Made by a program: the position numbers and the translations under genes. 64,000 bases of DNA. It comes from Auriscalpium vulgare (lineage: Eukaryota; Basidiomycota; Agaricomycetes; Russulales; Auriscalpiaceae). Shown piece after piece: positions 1 to 10,881 of the stretch. The stretch covers positions 1,426,001 to 1,490,000 of the forward strand of contig JAHBBC010000015.1 in assembly GCA_019915015.1 (NCBI GenBank). The letters run 5' to 3'. The notes beneath the pieces were generated by a model. It was given only the letters and a program-made list of their open reading frames with translations. It searched no databases and was not told the origin of the DNA. The first letter of the stretch is position 1. Each line of letters opens with the position of its first letter.

Positions 1-596
1 CAAACACGCGAAGTCATGAAAGATATGGTCAAGAGTGTGTGGGCGCCGAAAGATCGCGATAGGTCAGAAGGGCTGGATCGCGCTGAACCCGACGACGCCT
101 CTTATACTTACATTCTTGGCACCGAGACGCCTAGGAGAAGTCGTCGAAGCGGAAAACGAGGCGAAGGCGAGGCAGATAGCGTTACACACACGATGGCCTT
201 CAGTTCCATTACGGTGTGAATGCCAGGAGTTGAATAGGCAATGCGGCTGCGTGGAGCTAGTGTTCTAGTACTAGAGGCGGCAGCGAGAAGGCTACTGTCC
301 GCGACCCGCGGCCGGCGGTGGCCGCCCGCATGGCCGAGAGGCATGCCGTTGACCTCGAGCGATTTTACAGCGCGTGGGATACGGTCTCCGATCTCATCGT
401 TTGCAACACATCTACATACGGTAATAAAACAACACATAGTCAAGGTATACTATTCTGGATACACCTGGGTCCTGCGATATGGGCGGACTAAGTAGTACCA
501 ACAGCAAAGACATCAGAAGTACTAGTAAGGCTAAAGAGAGGCTAAGTGTCCGAGGACCGAAACTCGCTGTAACTAGGCCAGTAACCCGATGGAAAC
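1..596. other. No supportable gene
   Basis: Short open frames of 60-110 codons exist on both strands but overlap one another, lack recognisable motifs and lack splice partners. The 3' end of a gene beginning left of the window cannot be excluded. The stretch also serves as 3' flank of the BTB gene that ends at 597. Confidence 0.4.
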
Positions 597-1622
597 CTAC
601 CATCCTGATGATCCCTTTGCAGCGGTCTTACCTTTTCCACTGGGTCGAGCGCCGGTAGCCATCGTATTTTCCTCATCCTTAATCACCGCCTCATCCTGGG
701 AGAACAGAATGCCAACCAAAGGCATACGTTGAGGAAGAGACGAAGACCCAGAGTTGCGGACTGGGCTTGGATCGCGAGGTGGGGGTGTCGGACTGCGAGG
801 CGGAGGGGGCGGCCGAAGTTGCTCCTGTAGCCGCGCAGTGATTTCCTCTTTGGTGAATAGAGTGGTGCTCTTCACAGTGCTTTCGCGCATGTTGAACACC
901 ATGATGATGTCCTGTGTGCTCAGGCGCTGAGCCTCCTCGATGGTGAGCGGCGGCGACGGCTTGAGGCACAGGTCGACGTACCCCCGGATGAGCCAGTCAT
1001 CCAGGCCGTACTCGTGGCCGAGCACGATGTTGTCCACGGCCGACGCAATGGGCGTTAGTTGCTGGATCGAGAGCTCGCGGATCGATGAGAACTGCCACTC
1101 CGAGGCCAGGCGCAGGACGGCGGTCCACTCCTCTACCGTGGACAGGTCGTTCCGATCGTACCTTCTACATAGAAAAGGTTTCATTCAACGGCCAATTCAA
1201 AGCTAAGCACTAGGACTCACGTAGGGTACATAACGGAGAGGAATGCGTCGAATTCGCTCGATCGCACGCCAACCAGCTTGACGACCTTTTCATCTAAGGC
1301 TAGGATGCTGGAGCCGCGGAACAGGTAGCGATGGAGCTGATACAGGAAGCCCTCGACCTGTCATGAGGGCGTTGGAATGAATAAGTAAATCGTACTCGAC
1401 CTTAAGCAAAGAACTGACCAAGAAATTGACGGTGCCATCTTCATAGTAGAAACGCTCGTGCTTGACGGCGGCACACGTGCTGCCGGCGTCGAGACAGAAC
1501 TCGGATTGGAGGTTGATTGGCGTGGTCGCCGCTCCCGGACCTGAGCTGGGCACGAGAACAGGGGAAGAAGGAGGGGAGAGGCTCATGATGGAATGGACGT
1601 CTGAGGTATTTAGGGACGACAT
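597..1622 (-). CDS. BTB/POZ domain protein (copy 1)
   Basis: Three exons (1622-1419, 1357-1221, 1164-597) give 302 residues. The N-terminal 60 residues are Ser/Pro-rich. The BTB core starts at the family motif HERFYYEDGTVNFLVEG, continues through FDAFLSVMYP and is followed by a helical back region (WTAVLRLASEWQFSSIR). The tail is Pro-rich and ends in a basic Lys/Gly stretch. Intron 1 is phase 0 just before VEG and intron 2 is phase 2 just after the MYP motif; both positions recur in the four other copies in this window (2142, 5873, 19906, 39977). The family is greatly expanded in agaricomycetes; members are presumed protein-interaction or Cul3-adaptor proteins, but no partner can be read from the sequence. 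Confidence 0.85.
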
Positions 1623-2141
1623 GCGACGTTCTGAAAGGCGAAATCAGTCTCAAGTGCCAGAAGAACGAGTCGTGGGATGAACGCACTGCCGCGGCGTTGC
1701 TCTGAGATGAGGCGCTAGTTTATCGGGCTCGCGCCTGGCTTTCTTTATATGCACGGCTGCACGGCGTCTGTTGAGCGTCAGGACAAGGCTGGCAGCTTCT
1801 GTCTGCCTCGTGCAGGCCATGCATGCAATGTTAACGGCAAGTTGCTCAACTGCGGATACATTTCTGGAAACCTTTTCCCAGAATTAGGACACGGCGTGGA
1901 CAATCGGCGCTATGTAGTCACCAGCAAACTGGAGTCAGCGTATGAAGTGCTGCGCTATGATCAGAAGCTTTAGACAAGGATTAGCGGATGGGGGAATAAG
2001 ACGTACAGATAACTCATCACGTCAACGGTAGGAGAGCGGGCGACAAGATAACGAAAGCAGACCCACATACAATGGGAAGCATTCCATCACATTCTCGGCG
2101 CAACATCAACATCAACTGCGTGAAGAGTCAAGACTTTTACT
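1623..2141. other. Intergenic, BTB copy 1 promoter side
   Basis: This 519-base gap lies between the start of BTB copy 1 and the stop of BTB copy 2 (both minus strand). It should hold the promoter of copy 1 (a TTATAT run near 1745) and the 3' end of copy 2. No coding feature is seen. Confidence 0.5.
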
Positions 2142-3274
2142 TTATACGCGCCCATCGTCTTCCTTAAGACCGCGCTCGCATGCCTCGCGGACCTTCTGGC
2201 CCCACGCCGAACCCCAGCCCGCCCCTTGCGCCGGGAATGGCAGATCACCAGTCTCAAGCACCGACAACCGGCTTCTAAAACTTTCTGGACGTGTTGACGT
2301 GCGCCTCCATCGCGAATCTGGAACCGCTAGAGCGACGGCTCGCGAAAGAGCCTGCATGGTGTCAGCAATAGTCGCGGGTTCGATAAATGGTTGTACGGAC
2401 ATCCATCCCTGGAAGCGACTGATGCTTGGCGGGAACCGCCTGGTCCTTGGTGGGAGTCGACGGATTGCGCAGCAGCGCGGCCTCGACCTGCGTCCTGACA
2501 TCCTCCGGCGATACCTTGAGCGCAGCATCGCGTATGCCCTCACGCAGGCGGCCCACGAGGGCGATATCCTCCAGCGTCATCCGCCGCACGTCCTCCAAGC
2601 TCAGGCACTCGGGCCGCTCGCACAGAGCGACGAGCGCCGGGACCACCCAGCGCTCCACGCGGTGAGCACGCGCCAGGACGAGCTTGTCCAACGGGGACGT
2701 GAGTGCGTCGAGGTGGCGGATGGCGCGGTTCACGATGGACATGAAACCCCACATGGTGGCCAGTCGGAGAACGGCGGTCCAATCTGCGACGGACGAGATC
2801 TCGGTTTTGTCGAAGTCCCTACAGTAGTCATTCGTAGTCAGAAACAAAATCGTAGGCAATGATTGAGGGACGTACGATGGGTACAAGATGGAAAGAAAGG
2901 CATCGAACTCAGCTACGGTCACGTCCGGAAGGGCCACTGACGGCGGGACGAAGGGGTTCCAGAGCGATATTGTGGCGAGACGAGAGGCGAAATAAGCCGA
3001 GTCGCGATTGAAGAAAAACTTATGGATCTGATATCGCACGTTCTCGACCTGGCATCGCGATGGTGTGAGATGGCGATTGGCGAGGTATAAATGTCCTTAC
3101 AAGCATGATAACATTGCCATCGTCGAAGAAGAACCGGGCATGAGGTTTGGAGATGCCGGAGGCAAGCAAGGAGGTGTCCGGAGACCAGTCGTGCAGCGTA
3201 CTGAAAGAAGAAACGGTCCGTAGCGACGGCGATGAGGGATAGTCATCAGTGAGAGAGTTCCAAGTATCCGACAT
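2142..3274 (-). CDS. BTB/POZ domain protein (copy 2, duplicated)
   Basis: Four exons (3274-3101, 3048-2876, 2818-2401, 2351-2142) encode 324 residues. The start at 3274 (MSDTWNSL) matches the start of the paralogue at 6983 (MSDSWKYG). BTB landmarks are ARFFFDDGNVIMLVENV, FFFNRDSAYF, FDAFLSILYPS and WTAVLRLATMWGF. The last intron (2352-2400) has a GTCCGT donor. It joins a C-terminal exon whose motifs LSVLETGD and GWGSAWG recur in the paralogue as LSVLESGD and RWGSPWG, which supports the splice. Exon lengths nearly equal those of the copy at 5873-6983 (173-base exon 2 in both), so the two are recent duplicates. Molecular function unknown beyond the BTB fold. Confidence 0.87.
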
Positions 3275-4029
3275 CGTGGACTTGGGCAGGCGACAAAGAC
3301 TGACGAAGAGACTTCGAGAGGTCCCTGCGAATCCTGCATAAGAGCAACAACTTTTATACGATCTGCACATGTCCACGCGAGGGACTGCTGATAACGACTG
3401 CGCCCTAGGTTGGCGTCCATGCAGGATGGCGCAGGAGCGACACTAAGTTGGGCGTGGGTACGGGAAGACGAGCCGAAAATCACTGGCGAAGTTTTACTGC
3501 TGACTGCGGATGAACGTCGATGGGGTCCTATCGTATCGAAACGTGTCAGTAGGCAGGTTCCAGATGGAAGGCGATGTCGATGGGCCTTCCAGGTGGGATG
3601 TGGCTGGTGGAAGGAAGTCGTAATCACGACCAGAGTTCTGTACGCCTTTGGGGGTACTCCATACCCATCTCCGTTCGTCCGTAACGCTGCTTGTTCGGCA
3701 CGACGATAGTACTTGTCCAGGCAGGAGGAGCACGGGACATCATCTGCGCACCCGCAACAGCATCTACGCCAGTGATGACGACGTCTGAGCAAAAAGTCGC
3801 CATCTGACCCTCTGACCAGCGCGATTCGACCGTCCTGCACACGTTGCTTCTCCGCAGTAGATGTTTGAAGTCGTGGCTGTTAAATTTCCAAGATGGTGAG
3901 AGACGGGGCGGGAATCCCTCTTGCAGAATCGAAGACGACTTCACAGCCAGCATCATAGGCTGCACATTTCCCTGTTAGACGAGTAGATGATCATAACTAA
4001 GGGACGCTCACGATGATTTTGTGTAGAAC
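3275..4029. other. Duplicated 5' flank of BTB copy 2
   Basis: Non-coding by my reading, yet it resembles 6984-7900. Shared stretches include GGCAGGTTCCAGATGGAAGG (3553 and 7289), a CATCTGCGCA...TCTGAGCAA block (about 3740-3800 and 7518-7580) and a CACATTTCCC...CTCACGATG block (3962-4015 and 7847-7895). Open frames here are shadows. Confidence 0.6.
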
Positions 4030-4350
4030 GACTGCGTCTATCACGTAAACGCGTTCGTGGAGTTGGGCCCCAATACTGATGCGAGCCATCTAAGCCCAAT
4101 TTGCTCATGCTTCGTCCACGTCGACCCAGTCCTGAATCTCTTGTGACTGTACTTATCGTCCAATCGTGGTGGCCCGTCCTTCCTCGATCTATGAAGGACA
4201 ATGACCGGCGACTGGTCGGGGTTCATTGTGTCGCGAATCCAGGACGTCCGAGTCCGCGTCAAACCACAGGCAGTCCAGCATTCCACTCCTTCATCGCGCC
4301 GGGCGAGGCGAGGGTTACTTCCTACACGTCGACGATGGGCGTGGGGCATA
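4030..4350 (-). pseudogene. Relic of cyclase-family hydrolase
   Basis: A minus-strand frame contains DTMNPDQSPVIVL followed by a GPPR motif. It matches DTMSPDQSPIIIV and APPR of the intact hydrolase at 7934-8656, and it lies at the equivalent place relative to its BTB neighbour. The catalytic metal-binding segment is not recognisable, the surrounding residues have drifted, and no full frame remains. It is therefore a truncated, decaying duplicate. The limits are approximate; the best-preserved part is about 4150-4260. Confidence 0.65.
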
Positions 4351-4627
4351 CTACGAACACTCTCAGCACCGAGCCGGCTGTCCTCCGAGTCGTTATATGA
4401 TGCGAGGCACGAGGTTCGTTGTTGGTGGTCGTCGACGGAGAAAGCACAGGCGCTGCATTATGCCGTGTTCTCAACGAGGTGCAGGCTGGTTTGGAGAATG
4501 GGAGTAATTTGGGAGGAGATTCCGACTCGGAAGGAATGAGTCAAGGACGTCGTGTTGCCCCGCGGTGTGGGAATTTGAAGGCTTATGTGCCGTACGCGCT
4601 CTTGCTACCCCATTCACGCCAAACGAA

Positions 4628-5307
4628 ATGCCCGTCGAGCTCAAAGGCAGCTGTCACTGCGGGGCTGTCAAGTTCACCGTGCTGTCGAGCATGCCTGTGC
4701 CGTTCCAGATTTGCCTGTGCTCGATCTGCCGCAAGGTCGGCGGCGTGGGCGGGTCTATCCATCTCGGCGCGCACACGCACACCCTCCAGATCGAAGGGAA
4801 GGAGCACATGTCGTGCGCGCTGCCTTTCATTGAGGACTCCCCCGGGCGGCTGATGTGTGGACCAGGGTGTACAAGGCGGTCATGAATCGCGGGCAAAAGG
4901 ACGAGCACATCGCGTCGTCGGAGCGCAACTTCTGCTCCAAGTGCTCGGCGATGCTGTGGCTTTGGTACGAGACCTCGTGAGTGCAACGATTTGGCCAGTC
5001 TGGCCAGCGCTCCGACCACAACGCACGCGACGTTGGCAGGCCTGAACTTCTTCACCCCTTCGCATCGGCCATCGATTCCCCGGAGCTGCAGGTCCCAGAA
5101 GAGATCGTAAGCCCTGGCGCTGTCGGGCATCTCCGCGACGAAGTGTTGCAACTGACGTACCGATTGTGTACTACTTAGGTCTGCTCCAAAGTAGATTCCA
5201 AGCCTGCCTATGTCCGCCTCCCTGAGGGCCCCAAGAAGGTCTATGACGGCTTTCCGCCGTCAACACTTGAGAGCTGGCACAAGGATAATAATGAATATGT
5301 ACCATAA
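4628..5307 (+). CDS. GFA / CENP-V family zinc protein
   Basis: Four exons (4628-4809, 4866-4976, 5040-5106, 5179-5307) give 162 residues, typical for this family. The start MPVELKGSCHCGAVKF places the first Cys pair at residues 9 and 11. Further zinc ligands are C29, C31 and C34 (ICLCSICRK) and C84/C87 (NFCSKC). The C-terminal PELLHPFASAIDSPE block is also characteristic. Proteins of this family bind zinc, and some activate glutathione-bound formaldehyde (S-hydroxymethylglutathione formation); most fungal members have unknown substrates. The gene is plus-stranded and sits between a cyclase relic and BTB copy 3, so it interrupts the duplicated region. A longer start at 4565 is open but lacks family similarity. 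Confidence 0.88.
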
Positions 5308-5872
5308 CGTGCCAATAGTCGTGCTGATACGGGAGAGGCTTTTGAAGCTTGTGGACTGCTCGTGGACTGAAACCATGTCGGGATGTTAGATCGTTTTCGA
5401 AACAACTTCTGCAGCTGCACCACGGTATTTTACGGCTAAGCTTCGTAAAATCTCTTGCCAGATCTGTCAGCTGGCCACAGCCTGGTGGGGCTGTTGGGGC
5501 GGTTTTGAAGTTCAAGTAATATTGAAGGCCTTGGGAAAATCAGCGTCACTTACAAACAATCGATATGAATATGTCGCAATCGCCTGAGTCATTAGGCAGT
5601 AAGCACGGAGCTGCCCCGACCAGTACTTTGTCCCTGCATAAACTAGAGTCCACCATGTCTGCGCTCGCAAATCTCTTCCGGAAAATGAGATTATCCTCAT
5701 GGACGGGGGACCGCGTGTTTACATAACTAGACCCAATACCATAGGAGACCAGTGATAAATATTTGCAGCTTAGATCTACTGACACCGACTCTACCGCCCT
5801 GTTCGAAGAATCGTTCATAATCCCAGCGGGACATCGACTTCAATTTCGTGCAATAAATCTCTACATGTAACT
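5308..5872. other. Intergenic, convergent 3' ends
   Basis: The GFA gene and BTB copy 3 converge here. A minus-strand open frame of 90 codons (5546-5818) has no recognisable motif. Nothing is supported as a gene. Confidence 0.45.
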
Positions 5873-6983
5873 TTAGTTATCTTGAGCAAGATTGCGCTCG
5901 CATTCCCCACGATGCTTCTTACCCCACGGCGACCCCCACCGCGCTTTCTGCGGGACGACCACATCACCACTCTCCAGAACTGACAAGTGGCTCTTGGGCG
6001 GACGTGTGATGGTACGCGTCCACTCGCGCGCAGGAAGAGTCTGCATGGAAACGTCAGCACTAATCCCACGATGACCAAAATAGCGCACGGACGTTGGCAT
6101 CGAGCCTCAGCAACGATTGATCCATAGCGGGCGCCGCCTTGCTCTCGGCAAGAGGCGACGACTCGCGCACCGCGGCCTGGACCTGCGCACGCACTTCCTC
6201 CGGGCAGACCTTGAGCGCATCATCGCGCAAGGACTCGCGCAGGCGGCCGACGAGGACGATATCCTCCAGCGTCATCCGCCGCATGTCCTCCAAGTTCATG
6301 TACTCGGGCCGCTCGCACAGAGCAGCGAGCGCCGGGACCACCCAGCACTCCACGCGGTGAGCACGCGCCAGGACGAGCTTGTCCAACGGGGACGTGAGTG
6401 CCTCGAGGTGGCGGATGGCCCGGTTCACGATCGACGTGAAGCCCCACATGGTGGCAAGGCGGAGGACAGACGTCCATTCTGCGACCGACGAGATGTCGAG
6501 CTCGTCGAAGTTGCTGCGAAAAAGTCAAAATATAGTATCGTGGGAATGAGGAGCAAGCGTACGATGGGTACAAGATAGACAGAAATGCATCAAAGTCTGA
6601 CACGGTCACCTCTGGAAGAGCCACGGTGAACGGATGGAAGGTGTTCCAGGCCGCCATCCTGGCGAGACGATCGGCAAAATAGGCGGAGTCACGCTTGAGG
6701 AAGTACATGTGGATTTGATAGAGGACATTTTCAACCTGACACGGCCGTGTGTCAGCTACTTACGCGATGCGCGAGATTCAAAGACGCTCACAAGAAGGAT
6801 GATATTGCCATCGTCAAAGAAGTATCGTTCATGAGGCTTGGAGGTACCGCCGGTCGAAGACGTAGGCAGGCAGGTGTTTGTCGACCAGTCGGGCGATGTG
6901 CTGCACGAGGAAGAGGCGGTGGAATTGGAAGGAGTACACAACGACACCGTCGTGCCGCCGCCATACTTCCAGGAATCCGACAT
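5873..6983 (-). CDS. BTB/POZ domain protein (copy 3, duplicated)
   Basis: Four exons (6983-6792, 6735-6563, 6513-6093, 6040-5873) encode 317 residues. Landmarks are ERYFFDDGNIILLVENV, FLKRDSAYF, FDAFLSILYPS and WTSVLRLATMWGFTSI. Intron positions and phases equal those of BTB copy 2, including the GTCCGT donor of the last intron and the short C-terminal exon (SHLSVLESGD, RWGSPWG). The central helical region (RAIRHLEALTSPLDKLVLAR) is nearly identical to copy 2, whereas the Ser/Thr-rich N-terminus and the linker before the last exon have diverged. Its upstream neighbour on the same strand is an intact cyclase-family hydrolase. Confidence 0.87.
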
Positions 6984-7933
6984 TGTGGACGGGTGGTAGT
7001 AATGAGGTTGTATGATGACGATGGGACCCCAAGATGTCCAGAGCGACAACCTTTATACGACCTAGTAGATGTCTGCGCACAGGGGGTGGAAGTCAACGAT
7101 GAAAACGGAGGCGTCGGCGATGTTCGACTGCGCACGGGCGCTAGCTGGTGTCCATCGGGGGAGGCGCAACATTGAAGCTAAGTCGAGCCGTGGACTGGAA
7201 AACATGCCGTCTACCATTGACATTGAAGATACTGCGGACTGCGAATGGACGTACGATTCACTCCTATGGTCACATCGCAGCGTGTCAGCGGGCAGGTTCC
7301 AGATGGAAGGCGGATGGGTTACCAGATAGGACACGTGGTCCTACATAGCATCTCGGAGGAGAAGTAGCACCGCGCCGGTGTGAGATGTGGCTGGTCGAGC
7401 GGCGGCCGCCCCTGACGGTCCAGGGATAGTCGATACTCTTCGCCAACCTTGATCTCGTCTTATCTGCTTGTTTGGCACAAAGATAACCGCTTCCGCTTGC
7501 CAGAGAGGTCAGTCACAGGGCATCTGCGCATCCGCAGTGACATCGTCATCGCGGGCGGCAGGGACGATGGTGTCTGAGCAACAACTCGCCATCTGACCTT
7601 CCGACCAGTGTGATTGGATGCGCACAGCGCTCGGTCTCCGCAGTAGAAGACTGTCGAAATGACTGCTTCTGCGCACGTCTGCGCATGTCGAGAGTACGTG
7701 GGATGCGGGGTGCGGATGCTGCTTGAACTATGCGTGGGAGCTCTTGAAGCCTGCGCGGGAGCTCTTGAAGCCTGCGTCGAAGGGAAAAGCCTTCGAGAAC
7801 GCAAGGGACCGTAGTGCGCAGTCCTTGAGTGCGCATCCCAAGCTACACATTTCCCAGTCAGATGAGCAAAAGCTCGGACGGAAAAACACTCACGATGGCT
7901 TTATAACGAAAGGATAGGCCGCCAGCATGCTCG
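6984..7933. other. Duplicated 5' flank of BTB copy 3
   Basis: No gene is supported. The stretch is the counterpart of 3275-4029 (shared blocks listed there). It also contains a short direct repeat near 7735-7775, where GGGAGCTCTTGAAGCCTGCG occurs twice in succession. Confidence 0.55.
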
Positions 7934-8656
7934 TCACTTGGCCTCCCAAGCGAAAGCACGCACCGGCGAGCCATCGCAGCCCGCAATCCTCAACGGCACA
8001 AGATTGACCATCCACATCGACTCGGGCGCGGCCTCCTGCAGCTCCTTCAAGCAGCCCAGGTTCGTCAGGTTCTCCGCGATGACAAGGCCTGCGCCGAGCA
8101 CGGCCTCGTGTACGCCGAACCCAGTGTCCACCTCCTCGACGCGCGGCGGAGCGCCTCCGCCCGAGCTGTCGACTATGATGATGGGGGACTGGTCTGGGCT
8201 CATCGTGTCGCTGCCGATGATCTTCACGCCGCGGGCGAGCAAGCGCCTTGCGACGTCCGCGTCGATCCACGGGTGGTCGAAGTACCGCCCATTCTTGTCC
8301 TCCCAGAACCTGCTCCAGCCTGTGTAGAGCAGCACCGCGATCCCATCCACGAGGCGGCTCTCGTACGCTCGCACGTCATCCCACACGATCCTCTCGCGCG
8401 CCTTCTTGTGCGACACGTCCACGACGAGAGCGGGAAGAACAAAGATGCTCAGCGGGAGCTGGTCAATGGACGCAAGGTTTGCGAAGAAGTGCGATGGTGC
8501 GTCTATGTGTGTCCCTGCGTGCGAGGAAGTTTCGAGCTTGTGTACGGAGAAGCCGTCGTTCGGGATGGTGCAGAACTGGACGCAGTTGAACGGCGGATCG
8601 CCCGGGTAGACAGGGACGGATGCATCGAAAGGGTGCGACAAGTCGATGAGCTCCAT
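7934..8656 (-). CDS. Cyclase-family metal-dependent hydrolase
   Basis: An intronless frame of 240 residues if translation starts at MELIDLSHPFD (8656); an upstream in-frame ATG at 8749 would add 31 residues with no family similarity. The signature HAGTHIDAPSH (H46, H50, D52, H56) is the metal-binding motif of the cyclase/kynurenine-formamidase-like family. SHPFDASVPVYPGD at the N-terminus and GSDTMSPDQSP further on also fit. Known members hydrolyse N-formylkynurenine, isatin or polyketide intermediates; the substrate here cannot be told. No signal peptide is seen, so it is probably cytosolic. The gene follows Sld7 on the same strand at only 160 bases, and a decayed copy lies at 4030-4350. Confidence 0.85.
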   Translation of the reverse strand: MELIDLSHPFDASVPVYPGDPPFNCVQFCTIPNDGFSVHKLETSSHAGTHIDAPSHFFANLASIDQLPLSIFVLPALVVDVSHKKARERIVWDDVRAYESRLVDGIAVLLYTGWSRFWEDKNGRYFDHPWIDADVARRLLARGVKIIGSDTMSPDQSPIIIVDSSGGGAPPRVEEVDTGFGVHEAVLGAGLVIAENLTNLGCLKELQEAAPESMWMVNLVPLRIAGCDGSPVRAFAWEAK

Positions 8657-8816
8657 ATGCAAGGGCGTGCGGCCTGCGATGGACCAACGATCGGGTTGGT
8701 TTGCCCGTGGGAACGTCGTAAATCGAAAGCTGAAAAGCCGCTTGGCCAAGTTGCCGGGTTGGAGGACTCCTCAAGAAATATTGCACAGATACATTCAGAC
8801 AAGCGATACATCTCCA

Positions 8817-10374
8817 TCATCCTTCTCCATCAGCTTTCACCCCGTCTTTCCGCCGGCCACTACCTGCCTTCGGCAATTCTCCAGTATACATCTCCGCGTG
8901 CAATTTGACGATGGGGTCCACCATGCGCGTGTCTATAGCTCGCGTCTGCATATGTGACCGCTAACCCAGAACAGAAGGCATCAGAGGCGGCGCATATATG
9001 CGAGGCGACACCAACGTACCAGAGCAAATTCCGCGCCGCGGTAGATGAACCCCCACAGCTCCTTGAATTCGGGATGCGTCTTCTCGATCCCGTAGGTCGC
9101 AAGGCAATCACTCGCAGCACGCTTTACAATCTGCGAGAAGCGATGGATTAATGGAGGCAGGTAGAGTAGCGCGTCAACGACTGACCAGTTTATTCGCCTT
9201 CTGCAACTCCTTCGCAATATCCGGCATCTTTCCCTTCCCCTTGACCCCCTGCCCCTCATTCTCCACAGCGGACGACGGCAAAGAGGGCACCTTGAACACG
9301 TCGATGTCCTTACTCGACTTCACCCGGCCAAGAGACTTTGTGCGGGAGAGCGGCTGGCTGTTCGAGTCCGCGCCGAACACGTTATCCGCGCCTTTGGGGA
9401 TCCTGGCCGTGACACCGCCTCGCGCCCTGAACAACATGGGGTCCGCCACCGTCGTGGTCCTGGATAGTGTGCGGCCGTTGCCAGCGGTGGGCCTCTGCTT
9501 CTTGAGGATGTTATGCTGAGAGGATTCTCCCCCCGCGTCTTCGTCGATGGCGTCAAGGCGTCTCTTCTTGCCGAAGGATATCAGTGGGGGAAATCGAGGC
9601 GACGGATCATCGGGTCGAGGGAGCCTGGTCGGAGTTGGTATGGGTGCATGCAGAATGCGAGCGACGAGCAGGCGCAAGGTAGGCTTTGTTGAGGCCAGTT
9701 CGCTGGACGTGGAGGACGAGGGTACAGACGGGGAGGGTTCATCGAGTTCGGGGAGCTGACCGTATACGAGGATGTCGCACGAATTCTCATCCTCTGCAAG
9801 CTAACGTCAATAAGGATAGCAGTGGAATAACAATCGACGCACCAGGATCCCCCAGCGCGATTCTGACCCCCATCTCAGTCGTTCCATCAGCAGCTGTGAT
9901 CGGGAAAGCGCACAGCTGGTTGTCGAAGTATAGCCGGCTCAAGAAAGCGGCGGGATGGATGTCCCTAAGCTCCCATAAGCCTCTGCTAGCCATCCAAAGA
10001 GGTAGTGCTTACATGGAAATATCGCCCGACTTGTCCAAGTAAACAGAATCCACCCTGACCGTCCCCGACAGAAGTAAAGACCGGCCTCGCATGAGCTCCA
10101 ACGTAAGCGCGAGCGTGTTCTCCAGCAATCGAATGCTCGGACTGTGGGAGTCGTGAATGGGTACGGTAAACGTCAGGCCCTCCAGGAGCAGACGGGAATC
10201 CGGCACCGCGAGAGACCCGCGATAGAGGAGACGGTGGCTTGGGGGCGTGTAGACATAGCTCGTGTGCCGCTCTAGAGCGTTCGCGCGCACTATCTGCGCA
10301 CGCTTTTCGGCGATCTGGGGTGTCGTGAGGAAGCGCGGGGCCTCGGGCAAGGTTGGGGTCGTCACAGTTGCCAT
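8817..10374 (-). CDS. SLD7: Sld7-like replication initiation factor
   Basis: Five exons (10374-10013, 9964-9843, 9793-9186, 9130-9020, 8960-8817) encode 448 residues. The strongest signal is the C-terminal block with GIEKTHPEFKELWGFIYRG and EFAL-RSHM, which resembles the Sld7 C-terminal domain of fungi. The N-terminal 150 residues hold beta-rich segments (LLYRGSLAVPDSRLLLEGL, LYFDNQLCAFPIT), fitting the Sld7 N-terminal fold. The middle is low complexity (TPTRLPRPDDPSPR, KKRRLDA). Sld7 partners Sld3 in yeast to load Cdc45 at origins. I recalled this family from pattern alone, so the symbol is provisional; the gene model is more certain than the name. Confidence 0.65.
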
Positions 10375-10881
10375 TGTTCTTCCAAGCCGGTCCGTTCTAA
10401 ATGGAACACCTGCGAACAATGTCAGACAGCGATTAACGACAGGTAGCCAAAACGCACCTCGTGCCCCCTCGAGAGTCGTCGACGTCGCCGCCAGCGGGCT
10501 GCTCGTCGTGCAGGAGTTTGTGAGAGTGAGCGCTCGCGACGCTGGCGGTCAACGAGCGCGTCGCGCGTTGTGGACGGCTATTTGTTCCGACACGCGTGAT
10601 GCGCTCGTTTAGCGCTCGCTAAGCGCTTTGGCCGCTGAGTTTGAAACGACGCTTGTCCTCGAGGCCGGCGCACGCATCGGAGACCATGCCCTCGCACGAA
10701 CAGCCTTTTGTCCTCATGGAGTGCGGTTGGTCGACACGGCGTGATGCGTTATCTGTGGATGGGCTCCGGCCAGCTATAAAATGGTAGGCCAGGCGTCGCC
10801 CCTCTTGCTCTGTAAGTTGCTCTTGCACAGTCCCTTCGATCACCGCGAATATCCTCCGCTCGATTTCACTCACCACTAACA
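10375..10881. other. Bidirectional promoter region
   Basis: This 507-base gap separates the divergent starts at 10374 (minus) and 10882 (plus). It is GC-rich near 10500-10620, with repeated CGCTCG/GCGCTCG words (for example GCGCTCGTTTAGCGCTCGCTAAGCGCT around 10605), and has a TATA element for the plus-strand gene. Confidence 0.5.
10775..10782 (+). promoter_or_regulatory. TATA box
   Basis: TATAAAAT lies 107 bases upstream of the ATG at 10882, a normal spacing for a fungal TATA element plus 5' leader. Confidence 0.5.

Noticed and set aside
3097..3840. 247-codon minus-strand open frame
   Set aside because: Overlaps exon 1 of BTB copy 2 in another frame and the duplicated non-coding flank.
8108..8908. 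266-codon plus-strand frame over the hydrolase
   Set aside because: The opposite strand carries the HAGTHIDAPSH signature; this frame is its shadow.
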